Source: Deltaproteobacteria bacterium (GTDB lineage Bacteria > Desulfobacterota > BSN033 > UBA1163). From it: a DNA stretch of 14,072 bases. Positions 1 to 7,915 of the stretch are shown piece by piece (position 1 is the first letter of the stretch; each line of letters opens with the position of its first letter). The notes beneath the pieces are model-generated. The model was not told the DNA's origin. It searched no databases and saw nothing but the letters and a program-made list of their open reading frames with translations. Location: NCBI GenBank assembly GCA_016875155.1, contig VGSD01000015.1, forward strand, positions 1-14,072. The letters run 5' to 3'. The position numbers and the translations under genes are program-made.

Positions 1-914
1 ACACCGATATTGCCATTTTGAACAACAAATATAAGGGACGGAGGCCTGTTCCCATCCCCATCATTATGGGTCATGAGGGAACGGGTGTGATTGCGGCATT
101 GGGGGAAGGCGTGGAAAACGTTTCTGTGGGGGATCGGGTCGGACTGGAAGTCCTCTACGGATGCGGAATCTGTATCAATTGCCTCAATGGAAACAGTAAT
201 ATGTGTGCGAACTGGAGGCATATCGGCATTACTTATGATGGCATCTTTGCCGAATATGTCGTTGTTCCGGCCCGCGCCGCTCACAGGCTTCCGGATAATG
301 TTTCATTTATCGATGCGGCCTGCCTCGAGCCGATCAGCCTGACCGTTCGAACGATGGAGCATGTGAGGCCGATCGTCGGAGATACGGTTGCGATTTTCGG
401 GCCGGGGGCCATCGGCCTCTTCCATCTCCAGGCCTTTAAGGCCGCAGGGGCTGGCCAGGTGATCATGATTGGCATTGACCAGGATGTGAAGCGATTTGAG
501 AAGGCGAGGGAGTTAGGAGCCGATCAAATCGTCAACGCCGACAAGGAGGATGTGGTCAAGCGAGTTCGAGAGTTGACCGACGGTCTTGGAGCGGATATTG
601 TTGTCGAAACAGCCAGCTCCCCTGATGTGGTGCCTTTAGCACTTGATGTCGCTGCGGCCAAGGGTCGTGTCTCCTTTTTCGGCCTCTATCCCGAAGCCAC
701 GGTGAGCCCCCTCACCATCACGCGAAGCGGCCTGCACATCTTCGGAGACGTGGGATCGCTCCCCCGCTATTTTGTTCGGGCGATCCGGTGGCTGAGGTAT
801 GGGAAAGTCAGGGCAACACCTCTTGCATCCCAATTCTTCCGCCTGGAAGAAGCCAGGGGGGCGCTTGAGGCTTCTCGCCTTGGGGATGTGGCGAAAGTCA
901 TTTTTAAGCTGTAG
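1..914 (+). CDS. Zinc-binding medium-chain alcohol/polyol dehydrogenase, 5'-truncated by window edge
   Basis: A medium-chain dehydrogenase of the threonine/sorbitol dehydrogenase type, expected to oxidise a secondary alcohol with NAD(P)+. The frame is open to the left edge (codons from position 3 read T-D-I-A-I-L), so the start lies outside; the TTG at 18 is only an internal codon. A GHEGTG motif at about 69-86 carries the catalytic-zinc His-Glu. The four structural-zinc cysteines lie at 162-206 with spacing C-x2-C-x2-C-x7-C. A Glu in CLEP (about 324-335) and a Rossmann FGPGAIG motif (about 399-419) follow. The gene stops with TAG at 912-914, about 200 bp before the regulator. It points the same way as the catabolic run and could supply an oxidation step. 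Family assignment is firm; the substrate is unknown. Confidence 0.9.
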   Translation, partial: TDIAILNNKYKGRRPVPIPIIMGHEGTGVIAALGEGVENVSVGDRVGLEVLYGCGICINCLNGNSNMCANWRHIGITYDGIFAEYVVVPARAAHRLPDNVSFIDAACLEPISLTVRTMEHVRPIVGDTVAIFGPGAIGLFHLQAFKAAGAGQVIMIGIDQDVKRFEKARELGADQIVNADKEDVVKRVRELTDGLGADIVVETASSPDVVPLALDVAAAKGRVSFFGLYPEATVSPLTITRSGLHIFGDVGSLPRYFVRAIRWLRYGKVRATPLASQFFRLEEARGALEASRLGDVAKVIFKL

Positions 915-1079
915 ACGTTCTATAGAGTCGAGAAAAATATAGTATGGTGAAAGAAATGTATGAATTGTATTTGGAGAAAACTGACGACTTAAAGATGAAA
1001 GAAAGTGCACTGTGGTCAGCTGAGCGATGAACGGGCCCTCCTGAAAAAAGTGAAGATCGGGGTCGAGTATTTTTTCTTC

Positions 1080-1108
1080 TTGACAGTCTGGCCTCAGCTT
1101 GTTATATT
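1080..1108 (+). promoter_or_regulatory. Strong sigma70 promoter of the IclR-family gene
   Basis: TTGACA at 1080-1085, a 17-bp spacer, and TATATT at 1103-1108. The -35 is a perfect consensus match and the -10 matches 5 of 6. The predicted transcription start (about 1114-1117) lies only 5-8 nt before the ATG at 1122, so the mRNA would be nearly leaderless. The same -35/-10 pair with the same spacer length occurs upstream of the citE-like gene on the minus strand. Confidence 0.75.
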
Positions 1109-1142
1109 TTATTGCAAGACAATGGCTGATAATATAATACAA
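1103..1142 (+). promoter_or_regulatory. Putative IclR operator, copy 1 (autoregulatory, overlaps -10 and start codon)
   Basis: The layout is TATATT-N5-GCAAGACA-N5-TGATAATATAATACAA. It matches the sequence at 12149-12110 on the minus strand at 35 of 40 positions without gaps. It contains a near-palindrome: TATATTTT (1103-1110) and ATAATATA (1129-1136) are 7 of 8 complementary, with an 18-bp spacer. The site covers the -10, the probable start point and the first codons of the regulator, a position suited to autorepression. That the IclR protein binds here is inference. Confidence 0.6.
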
Positions 1143-1910
1143 TCTGTTAACCGGGCATTGCAGATTCTCAATCTCTTTTCCCTTAATAATCCTCAGCTTG
1201 GTATTACGCAAATAAGCCGAGAATTAAGTTTGCATAAGGGAACGGTTCAGGGACTGGTTCGGACCCTGACAAATGCAGGTTTCTTGAGGCAGAATGGAGC
1301 AACGCGGAGGTATCAGTTAGGTCTAAAAATTTACGAATTGGGCGTAATTCTGGCCGGGGGCTTGGAGATCAACCAAAAAGCCTCAGCCCCGGCTCACAAA
1401 TTGGCAAGACAAACGCAGCATCTGGTGCGAATTGCTATTCAGGATGGAGATTCAGCCCTAGTCACTTTAGATGCATACCCCACCCCACAGCGCTTTCTTA
1501 CATGGCAATTTGGACCAAGATCTCCCTTATACTGCACAGCATTAGGGAAAACACTGCTCGCTTATCTAAGTCGGCAAGAGGTTGAAGGGTATCTCAAGAG
1601 AGTTAAACTTATTCCTTATACACCGCATACCATAACTAAAAAGGATAAATTCCTGAGAGAGTTAGAAGAAACAAGAAAAAGAGGCTACGCAATCAATCGG
1701 GAAGAAAACTTGTTGACTCGGGCTGCCATTGGAGTCCCCATCTTTGGAGGTGGGAAGTGTCCTGTTGCATCAATGTGTCTCGTTGGTAACCCAAGGTATA
1801 TCCTGGGGGAAGATAAAGAGAATCTCGCAGAGAAGGTCATGAAGACGGCTTTGGAAATATCGCTTTTAATGGGGCATTCCCAGGGCGTAACCTATGGGGA
1901 AAAGCGATAA
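1122..1910 (+). CDS. IclR-family transcriptional regulator
   Basis: A 262-residue DNA-binding regulator, the usual IclR length. The N-terminal winged helix-turn-helix begins IIQSVNRALQIL, the classic IclR start, with the recognition region at about residues 28-50. The ligand-binding domain follows (about 80-255), with the conserved stretch PLYCTALGKTLLAYL at about 135-149. An ATG at 1005 is in frame, but the 39 residues it would add look like translated promoter DNA, so I chose ATG 1122. That start has no Shine-Dalgarno and sits 5-8 nt after the predicted transcription start. IclR proteins often sense small organic acids and control adjacent catabolic genes. Its own promoter shares a site with the citE-like promoter, so it probably regulates both. 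Confidence 0.92.
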   Translation: MADNIIQSVNRALQILNLFSLNNPQLGITQISRELSLHKGTVQGLVRTLTNAGFLRQNGATRRYQLGLKIYELGVILAGGLEINQKASAPAHKLARQTQHLVRIAIQDGDSALVTLDAYPTPQRFLTWQFGPRSPLYCTALGKTLLAYLSRQEVEGYLKRVKLIPYTPHTITKKDKFLRELEETRKRGYAINREENLLTRAAIGVPIFGGGKCPVASMCLVGNPRYILGEDKENLAEKVMKTALEISLLMGHSQGVTYGEKR

Positions 1911-1917
1911 AAACAGA

Positions 1918-1957
1918 TGTCCGTACAGTTTGGACAATAGTCCCTGCAGTGATGGAC
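1918..1957. repeat. Four alternating GTCC/GGAC half-sites after iclR
   Basis: GTCC (1919-1922), GGAC (1932-1935), GTCC (1940-1943) and GGAC (1954-1957) alternate in orientation. The best arm pair is TGTCC (1918-1922) with GGACA (1932-1936). They could form alternative RNA hairpins or tandem protein half-sites. The words are short, so chance is possible. Confidence 0.3.
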
Positions 1958-1976
1958 CCTGATCTGGGCGATTTCT

Positions 1977-2027
1977 AAAATGGAGCTTAAGAAACAGGAT
2001 GTCTTGCCTAAAGCCCCCATTTTTTTT
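1977..2027 (+). terminator. Candidate rho-independent terminator after iclR
   Basis: AAAATGG (1977-1983) pairs with CCATTTT (2017-2023), and GCTT (1985-1988) pairs with AAGC (2011-2014), around a 22-nt loop. An eight-T run follows at 2020-2027 and partly overlaps the stem. It lies 67 bp after the iclR stop and would separate the regulator from the transporter genes. The stem is imperfect and AU-rich, so confidence is moderate. Confidence 0.4.
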
Positions 2028-2098
2028 CTCAGAGGATTAGGGGTTAGAATGGGATAGAATTCTTTGGGAACGATGAAATAACACAGAAAGGAGGTGCG

Positions 2099-2167
2099 TT
2101 GATAACCAAACAAGAAAAAACTTACTGCATAGAAGCTGAGGAAGGAGTTTGTTTTCACGTAATTTGA
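2099..2167 (+). CDS. Possible 22-residue leader peptide upstream of dctP
   Basis: A very strong ribosome site, AAAGGAGG (2087-2094), is followed after 4 nt by TTG (2099). This opens a 22-codon frame ending TGA at 2165-2167, read as MITKQEKTYC then IEAEEGVCFHVI. The dctP start lies 48 nt beyond, with its own strong ribosome site. I recognise no family. The TTG start and tight spacing argue against it; the near-perfect ribosome site with no other gene to serve argues for it. It may be a translated leader that affects dctP expression. Confidence 0.25.
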   Translation: MITKQEKTYCIEAEEGVCFHVI

Positions 2168-2214
2168 CGGACCGATATTGGAGAGCATCCAAACATATAA
2201 CAGGAGGTGAAATT

Positions 2215-3219
2215 ATGTCTACCAATTTGAATCGCTGGCTAGTGATTACCGTGATTACAGTCTTCACTCTAACTACCACCTTTTTCGGCCACATCAATTT
2301 GGCCCAGGCTGCCGACAAAATAGACCTTCGTATGTCAATCTCTCAGCCGGACAATTCTATCCAAGGTTTGGCTTACACTCGATTCAGCAAATTGATCGGG
2401 GAGGATTTCAAATTTACTCCCTATTACTCCAATACCCTATTCAAGCAAGGGACTGAAATCCCTGCACTGCAGCGCGGCAATCTTGAAATGGCTAATGTCT
2501 CAGCCGCGGATATCGCCAAACAAATGCCTGAATTTTCAATATTTATGGCCGGCTACGTCATCCGTGATCAGGATCACCTAAGAAAGGTATTCAAAGGTGA
2601 GATTGGCGCTGAAATGTATAAGAAGATTGAGGACCAAATGAAAATCAAACTGATCGGTTGTTATAACTTGGGAACGCGCCAACTCAATTTGCGAGGCACT
2701 AAAAAGATCATGAAGCCAGAGGATCTGAAAGGCGTGAAACTCCGTATGCCTACATCTGAATCCTATCAGTTTCTTGGGAAGGCCCTGGGTGCTGATGTAA
2801 CACCGATGGCTTTCCAAGAAGTCTATACAGGTCTGCAAACCGGCGCGATTGATGCTCAGGACAATCCTTTACCGAACACGAAGGTAATGAAATTCTATGA
2901 AGTCACCAAACAGATTATCCTAACAGGTCATCTGGTTGATCCCCAATATATTGCAGTTGCCAAAACGGTGTGGGATAAGCTAACGCCTCAACAGAAGTCG
3001 AAGATGCAGGCGGCTGCAGATGAAGCGTGCGCCTACAACGATGAGCTAACCGCAAAGGACGAGGCGGAGTGTGCGGAGTTTTTCAAAAAACAAGGCCTCG
3101 AGGTTTATAAGCCGGATTTGGAGGCCTTTCGTCAGTACGCCCAGAAGATGTATTTGGGGTCAAAATATGCTGAGGTCTGGCCTAAGGGACTCTTGGATCG
3201 GATTAATGCCGTTAAGTAG
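2215..3219 (+). CDS. dctP: TRAP transporter periplasmic solute-binding protein, DctP family
   Basis: The extracytoplasmic substrate-binding subunit of a TRAP transporter, which captures an organic acid in the periplasm and hands it to DctQM. It has 334 residues, typical for DctP. A Sec signal peptide covers about residues 1-32 with cleavage after AQA. The family signature QEVYTGLQTGAIDAQDNP lies at about 191-208, and LKGVKLRMP carries the Arg (about 167) that in this family contacts the substrate carboxylate. The start at ATG 2215 follows AGGAGGTGA (2202-2210). The frame extends upstream to 2149, but those residues do not fit a signal peptide. The membrane subunits lie downstream after an unusual 653-bp gap. 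An acid with a carboxylate is likely as substrate; its identity is not visible. Confidence 0.93.
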   Translation: MSTNLNRWLVITVITVFTLTTTFFGHINLAQAADKIDLRMSISQPDNSIQGLAYTRFSKLIGEDFKFTPYYSNTLFKQGTEIPALQRGNLEMANVSAADIAKQMPEFSIFMAGYVIRDQDHLRKVFKGEIGAEMYKKIEDQMKIKLIGCYNLGTRQLNLRGTKKIMKPEDLKGVKLRMPTSESYQFLGKALGADVTPMAFQEVYTGLQTGAIDAQDNPLPNTKVMKFYEVTKQIILTGHLVDPQYIAVAKTVWDKLTPQQKSKMQAAADEACAYNDELTAKDEAECAEFFKKQGLEVYKPDLEAFRQYAQKMYLGSKYAEVWPKGLLDRINAVK

Positions 3220-3872
3220 ATATTAGGCGTGGATGAAAAAAGAGATTTTTCACATTAAAGGGCAGGGCCGAGGCTCGCAGGGGCTTCCTCTTGATTTCGG
3301 CAACTCTTTCGTGTCGCAGTCCAAAATGGGCCTGCTTAAAAAAGAAGCCGTTCGCGTGATTACACCTCAGTTCCTGCCTGAATCCCTGTTTGCATCCGGA
3401 GGATTTCGATGTTGGAATCGAATGTTTCGAAGAGGTTCTCCTTTTATCGGTTGGCTGAATTGCGCCGCTAATAACATGATCGATGGTTTCTTGATACGTT
3501 CGACGGCGCCAAACCGTTCGGCTGAGCTCACGGCCGAAGCCCGGAGTTTAGATCGGGGTAAGAAGCGCCGCTCAGTATCAACCCCTGCCTACCAGCAGGC
3601 AGGCTGAGTCCCTCGGTTGAATTCGGGGCTTGAGCCGTTCGATACATTCACGGCCTTGCGCTCGTCGAAAGGTTTGGCGAAAGGCATACCCCGGGTGCTT
3701 GTCCTGAGCGCAGTCGAAGGATCAGACCGGGGAGCCGAATGGGTTGATTCAAGAATCGATCGATGGACTTCCAGTAACCCGTGGACCCTGATTCAACAGG
3801 CTTTCTGCCCCTGGTCTTTGGAAGCACGATGGTGCAGATGTGTTGATGAGTCAACCTAAGGGAGAGACCTTT
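3220..3872. repeat. Repeat-rich non-coding gap between dctP and dctQ
   Basis: A 653-bp stretch in which I see no convincing gene. Open frames exist (3233-3607 and 3617-3859 plus; 3648-3896 minus), but their products are low-complexity, have no family features and cross the repeats. It holds several short palindromic or dispersed-repeat-like units. TTCGGC/GCCGAA arms lie at 3517-3538. A hairpin, CCTGCCT/AGGCAGG, lies at 3584-3603. The unit CCTGAGCGCAGTCGAAGG at 3703-3720 resembles a repeat I recall from intergenic regions of many anaerobe genomes. The first and third units share a TGAGC...CGAAG core. The stretch probably reflects repeat insertion inside a TRAP operon. Confidence 0.6.
3584..3603. 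repeat. Perfect 7-bp stem-loop in the dctP-dctQ gap
   Basis: CCTGCCT (3584-3590), loop ACCAGC, AGGCAGG (3597-3603). No T-run follows, so it is not an obvious terminator. It may protect the dctP mRNA 3' end, or it may simply be part of the dispersed repeat. Confidence 0.5.
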
Positions 3873-4370
3873 ATGAAAGTGCTGAGATGGCTTCATGACC
3901 GTGCGAAGGATGTGGGGGTGGTGCTACTTATGGCCATTTTTTTCACCTTCGTTTTGCAAGTCTTCATGCGCTATGTGGTTGGACATCCACTTGGCTGGAC
4001 CCTTGAAATGAGCCTTATGGTGTATTTATGGCTCGTTTTTTGGTTTTCTGGATTTTTGGTCAAGGATAAAGAGCAAATCTATTTTGACATGCTTTATGTC
4101 GCTGTTAAACCTAAAACGCGCCAGATTTTCGACATTATTACAGGAACGATTATCGTTATCGCTTTGGCTCTTAGCTATCCCGCAACGGTCGATTATGTGA
4201 CCTTCATGAAGATTGAGAAGACGGGAGCAACTCAAATCAGACTGGATTATGTTTTCTCAATTTTTCTTATTTTCTTACCTTTTGTGGTCATCCGGGGAGG
4301 CATCCGGATCTTTCACTTACTGTTCGGAGATTCCGGCGGTCCAGATAAAAGGGAGGAGACAAACCCATGA
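3873..4370 (+). CDS. dctQ: TRAP transporter small membrane subunit, DctQ family
   Basis: The small permease subunit that joins DctM in the inner membrane. It has 165 residues with four predicted membrane helices (about 12-32, 44-63, 85-105 and 123-145). RYVVGHPLGWTLEMS after helix 1 matches the DctQ pattern of an Arg-Tyr, a Trp and an acidic residue. I start at ATG 3873 because GGGAGAG lies at the right distance upstream; ATG 3846 is in frame but would add a polar leader without a good ribosome site. Its stop overlaps the dctM start by four bases (ATGA, 4367-4370), a sign of translational coupling. Confidence 0.9.
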   Translation: MKVLRWLHDRAKDVGVVLLMAIFFTFVLQVFMRYVVGHPLGWTLEMSLMVYLWLVFWFSGFLVKDKEQIYFDMLYVAVKPKTRQIFDIITGTIIVIALALSYPATVDYVTFMKIEKTGATQIRLDYVFSIFLIFLPFVVIRGGIRIFHLLFGDSGGPDKREETNP

Positions 4371-5671
4371 GTTTTGCCTTTGCTCTTTCTTTAGGCGTTC
4401 TTTTTGGACTGGGTGCTGTTGGCGCGCCGATAGCATATGCGATGATCATTGCTTCAATCGCGTATTTGCTGGTGGCCGGACAGGATCTCGGGCTTGTTGT
4501 TGAGCAAATGGCCCAAGGGGTATTAAACAATTTTATAATACTGGCCATACCGTTGTTTATTCTTTCGGCAAGAATTATGAATGAGGGAGCCTTGACGGAC
4601 CGACTTCTTAAATTTTGTATAATGATTTTGGGAAGATTTCGAGGGGGATTGGCGCATGTCAATGTGTTTGGAAGCCTAATTTTTTCCGGAATGTCCGGTT
4701 CCGCTATTGCCGATGTGGCTGGGATTGGCAGAGTCATGATGAACATGATGATTAAAACCGGTTATTCACCGGGTTTTGCCGCCGCAATTACCGTAGCCTC
4801 CGCAACGATTGGCCCGATTTTCCCGCCGTCGATTCCAATGGTGCAATACTCACTGGTTTCAGACGCCTCCATCGGCTATTTATTTTTGGGGGGCATTATT
4901 CCGGCCTTTTTAATGACTGGTTTCCTAATGCTAACGATAGCCTATGTCGCGGCTAAGAAAAAATGGCGACCCGACAGAGCGAACGATGAAATCGTAACCA
5001 TAAGGGAAATTCCCAGGGTTACGATCCAGGCGTTTCCAGCGCTCCTATTACCGGTGATCTTGTTGGGTGGAATATACGGAGGTGTGGCCACACCGACCGA
5101 GGCGGCCGCAATTGCAGCCTTCTATGCCCTATTAGTTGCTACGTTTTTCTATCGCACGATCTCCGTTCAAAAACTTTATGTCATATTTTTCGAAAGCGCC
5201 CACTCGGGGGCACTTGTCGGACTGATTATTGCTGCCGCTTATATTTTTAACTTTGTTGTAACCAGCGCCAATATTCCTCAACTTATTTCCACCCTGATTA
5301 GCAATCTGAATCTTACGCCTCTCTCGTTCATGTTATTGGCCAATGTGATTTTTTTAGTGCTTGGCTGTTTTGTTGATGCGACGATAAGTCTTCTTGTTGT
5401 AATTCCGCTATTCCTTCCCTCCTGTCGAGCCATGGGTATCGATTTGGTGTACTTTGGTGTGGTGATCGTCCTGAATATCATGATTGGTTTAACCACCCCA
5501 CCTTACGGGATCTTGCTTTACGTCCTCTCGGGGATTACAGGCGTCCCATTCAGCAAGATTGTCAGAGAGATCTGGGTATTCATCATTCCCTTACTTGCCG
5601 TTTTAGTCGTTTTAATCATATTCCCGGACTTGGTGTTGTGGGTGCCAAGAATATTTGGTTATAAGGGGTAA
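4367..5671 (+). CDS. dctM: TRAP transporter large membrane subunit, DctM family
   Basis: The large permease subunit, which uses the sodium or proton gradient to drive uptake of the solute delivered by DctP. It has 434 residues, the standard DctM length, and is hydrophobic almost throughout. Family signatures include SGSAIADVAGIG near residues 110-120, the GPIFPPSIPMV segment, and GGIYGGVATPTEAAA in the middle. The GLTTPPYGILLYV motif near the C-terminus is also typical. A GGGAGGAG ribosome site lies just upstream. It is a separate polypeptide, not a DctQM fusion. Confidence 0.95.
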   Translation: MSFAFALSLGVLFGLGAVGAPIAYAMIIASIAYLLVAGQDLGLVVEQMAQGVLNNFIILAIPLFILSARIMNEGALTDRLLKFCIMILGRFRGGLAHVNVFGSLIFSGMSGSAIADVAGIGRVMMNMMIKTGYSPGFAAAITVASATIGPIFPPSIPMVQYSLVSDASIGYLFLGGIIPAFLMTGFLMLTIAYVAAKKKWRPDRANDEIVTIREIPRVTIQAFPALLLPVILLGGIYGGVATPTEAAAIAAFYALLVATFFYRTISVQKLYVIFFESAHSGALVGLIIAAAYIFNFVVTSANIPQLISTLISNLNLTPLSFMLLANVIFLVLGCFVDATISLLVVIPLFLPSCRAMGIDLVYFGVVIVLNIMIGLTTPPYGILLYVLSGITGVPFSKIVREIWVFIIPLLAVLVVLIIFPDLVLWVPRIFGYKG

Positions 5672-5752
5672 AAACAGAATAGGATTTTGCTGGAGATTAG
5701 ACTTGGGTCATGAAAAATAATATTTCCGTTCTCGATCATGCGGGAGAATGCT

Positions 5753-6796
5753 ATGTCTAAACTGAAACTTGGTATAATCGGAGCTGGTTTGATCGGCAAA
5801 ACGCATATCAGAACCGCACTCAAAATACCGGATTTTGAAGTGGTGGGTGTGGCAGATCCGGATCCGGCGGCTCTGGCGATTGCAGGAGAGTACTCCCTCA
5901 AAAGGTACAAATCGCATCAAGAGTTGTTGGCTGCTGTAAAACCGGATGCGGTGATTGTGGCAACCCCTAATAAATTACATGTTCCTGTAGGCATAGATTG
6001 TGCTCGCGCGGGAGCTCATCTTTTTGTTGAAAAACCGATTTCCGAATCAGTGGAAGCAGCCAACCAATTAAATGCCGAAGCCCATAAGGCAGGGGTTATT
6101 GTTCAAGTCGGTCACCATCGGCGCCACTACAAGCGAACAAAAGAGGCCCGCCGCATTGTGCAAGGCGGGGAAATAGGGGAATTGGTCGGCGTAACCGGGA
6201 TCTGGGCGAGCTTGAAGCCGGATGCGTATTTTAACGTCACCTGGCGTACTCAACCGGGCGGTGGGCCGGTGTTGATTAATCTCATTCACGAAATTGATAA
6301 TCTTCGGTTTATATGCGGTGAAATCATTGAAGTGATCGCCCGTAACAGCAATCAGAGGCGAGGGTATGCAGTGGAGGATACCTCTGCGGCCATCCTGACA
6401 TTGGCCAATGGTGCGTTGGGCACTGTATTCACAACAGATTCAGCCGCCACACCCTGGAATATAGAAATGGGCATTGGTGAGAATCCGAACTACCCAATGA
6501 CAGCGGAAAACAGTTGGTTTTTTATGGGCAGCAACGGGTCTTTATCTTTTCCAAACCTGATTTTGTGGTCTTATCGTGATCCATCTTTGCGGGGCTGGGA
6601 AAGTCCGCTGGCGCCTCAACCCGTGCCGATATTTGAGCATAATCCGTATCTTGAGGAGCTCAAACACTTCCAGGCAGTTATTGAGGGCAGGGAGGAACCA
6701 CTGATCTCGGGAGTGGACGGCACGCGGACGCTGGCAGTGACATTGGCTATCCTCGAATCCTCAAAAACAGGCAAGGCCATCAAAGTCCTTATTTAG
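5753..6796 (+). CDS. Gfo/Idh/MocA-family NAD(P)-dependent oxidoreductase
   Basis: A dehydrogenase of the glucose-fructose oxidoreductase/inositol dehydrogenase family, 347 residues. The Rossmann fold opens the protein with GIIGAGLIG (about residues 7-15). The EKP motif with its catalytic Lys is at 93-95. A GGG...H-x2-D pattern at about 169-182 matches the family's active-site region (His 179, Asp 182). I start at ATG 5753, which has GGGAGA at proper spacing; ATG 5738 is in frame but covers that ribosome site. These enzymes oxidise polyols, sugar acids or related cyclic alcohols, so this is probably a substrate-entry oxidation. The gene lies 81 bp after dctM. Confidence 0.92.
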   Translation: MSKLKLGIIGAGLIGKTHIRTALKIPDFEVVGVADPDPAALAIAGEYSLKRYKSHQELLAAVKPDAVIVATPNKLHVPVGIDCARAGAHLFVEKPISESVEAANQLNAEAHKAGVIVQVGHHRRHYKRTKEARRIVQGGEIGELVGVTGIWASLKPDAYFNVTWRTQPGGGPVLINLIHEIDNLRFICGEIIEVIARNSNQRRGYAVEDTSAAILTLANGALGTVFTTDSAATPWNIEMGIGENPNYPMTAENSWFFMGSNGSLSFPNLILWSYRDPSLRGWESPLAPQPVPIFEHNPYLEELKHFQAVIEGREEPLISGVDGTRTLAVTLAILESSKTGKAIKVLI

Positions 6797-6882
6797 AGGC
6801 AGGGGGAAACAATACAGGAAGAGATAGAACAATTCTTTCAATCGACAGGGATTGCAGAAAATCAAAGGAAAGGAGAACGGAT

Positions 6883-7881
6883 ATGAAGCAGACAGATGAT
6901 GCAAGTAAGGCCAAAGGGAAGGAAAAAGATGATCTGATATTGATCGATGTGGAAACGCACATGTTCCCGGCGTTGAAGAATATCAGCTACTTCCCAGGGA
7001 TGCAGTTGGTGAAGGCGAAACGAGCGCCGAATCGCAGTTACTCGGATTGGGGAGCAAAGGATGTGGATGCGGATATGGTCATAAAACTCATGAATGAGAA
7101 TGGGGTGGATTATTCATGTATCCTTCCTGAAATCATGCTCTCTTTGACGAACAACAAGATTTCTTGGTCAACAAATGGCTGGTTAAAAGAACAACAATCT
7201 AAATATCCGGATCGATTTATCGCTCAGTGTAACGTAGGGCCCGTTTTGAAATGCGGCGTGAAAAACGCCTGTTGGGAGGTGGAGCACCTTGTAAAGGAGA
7301 TGGGCTTCGAGATGATTAAACTGTATCCACCCGAGGATATTGGGCCTATGAATGACCGGGCTATGTGGCCTTACTATGAAAAAGTCGCAGAACTGGGGGT
7401 TCCATTGGCCATCCATGCCAGCATGTCGTTTGTCGCCGGTCAGTTTACCAAGAATTGCCACCCTTTACTGCTAGAGGAGATCGCAACGGATTTTCCCGAA
7501 ATTCCCATTATCGCCCACCATCTGGGATATCCTTTCGTGGATGAACTTTGTTGGCTATCCTCCATTTACAGGAACATTTATATCGGAACGAGCTATATTC
7601 TTGGATCTACATGGGTCGATTCTTCCCCCCGATTGGCTGGAAAGCTGCTTGGGAAGATCATGCAGTTTGCCACACCCGATAAAATTATATGGGGAACGGA
7701 CTTCACGGGTAACGAGAAGGAATACCGGGAGGCAGTAAACTTTGTCCGGAACTTTCAGATCCCTGAAGATGTGCAACGCGACTACGGTTATAAACCGCTC
7801 ACGCACGAAGACAGGAAGAAGTGGGCGGGATTGAATCTAGCGCGTCTCCTCAAAAAGAATGTTGAGAAAAAGGCCCCTTAG
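6883..7881 (+). CDS. Amidohydrolase-2 family metal-dependent hydrolase/decarboxylase
   Basis: A TIM-barrel protein of the amidohydrolase-2 (COG2159-like) superfamily, 332 residues. The first-strand metal motif reads D-V-E-T-H, giving Glu24 and His26 where many members have His-x-His. Further candidate metal or catalytic residues are His178 (LAIHAS), His212/His213 (AHHLGYP) and Asp273 (WGTDF). Relatives include lactonases such as those acting on sugar or pyrone lactones, and non-oxidative decarboxylases. A Glu at the first position occurs in some decarboxylases of this group. In this context either lactone hydrolysis after the Gfo/Idh dehydrogenase or decarboxylation is plausible. An AAAGGAGA ribosome site precedes ATG 6883. 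Confidence 0.85.
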   Translation: MKQTDDASKAKGKEKDDLILIDVETHMFPALKNISYFPGMQLVKAKRAPNRSYSDWGAKDVDADMVIKLMNENGVDYSCILPEIMLSLTNNKISWSTNGWLKEQQSKYPDRFIAQCNVGPVLKCGVKNACWEVEHLVKEMGFEMIKLYPPEDIGPMNDRAMWPYYEKVAELGVPLAIHASMSFVAGQFTKNCHPLLLEEIATDFPEIPIIAHHLGYPFVDELCWLSSIYRNIYIGTSYILGSTWVDSSPRLAGKLLGKIMQFATPDKIIWGTDFTGNEKEYREAVNFVRNFQIPEDVQRDYGYKPLTHEDRKKWAGLNLARLLKKNVEKKAP

Positions 7882-7915
7882 GCGTCTGGCTCTGGTGCGA
7901 CTGGTTAATCCGAAA

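Noticed and set aside
636..1211. 191-residue open frame on the minus strand over the end of the MDR gene and the iclR start
   Set aside because: It crosses the end of the dehydrogenase gene, the iclR promoter and the first iclR codons, and its product has no recognisable features. It looks like an antisense shadow.
2000..2007. TGTCTTGC, the reverse complement of the shared octamer GCAAGACA, between iclR and dctP
   Set aside because: Only the octamer matches; the flanking parts of the operator are absent. The same octamer also occurs inside the iclR coding region (1404-1411), so alone it is not evidence of a third operator.
3233..3607. 124-residue open frame between dctP and dctQ
   Set aside because: It has no family features, it ends inside a palindromic repeat, and its composition looks like translated repeat DNA.
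3617..3859. 80-residue open frame before dctQ
   Set aside because: It runs through the dispersed-repeat unit at 3703-3720 and has no protein-like features.
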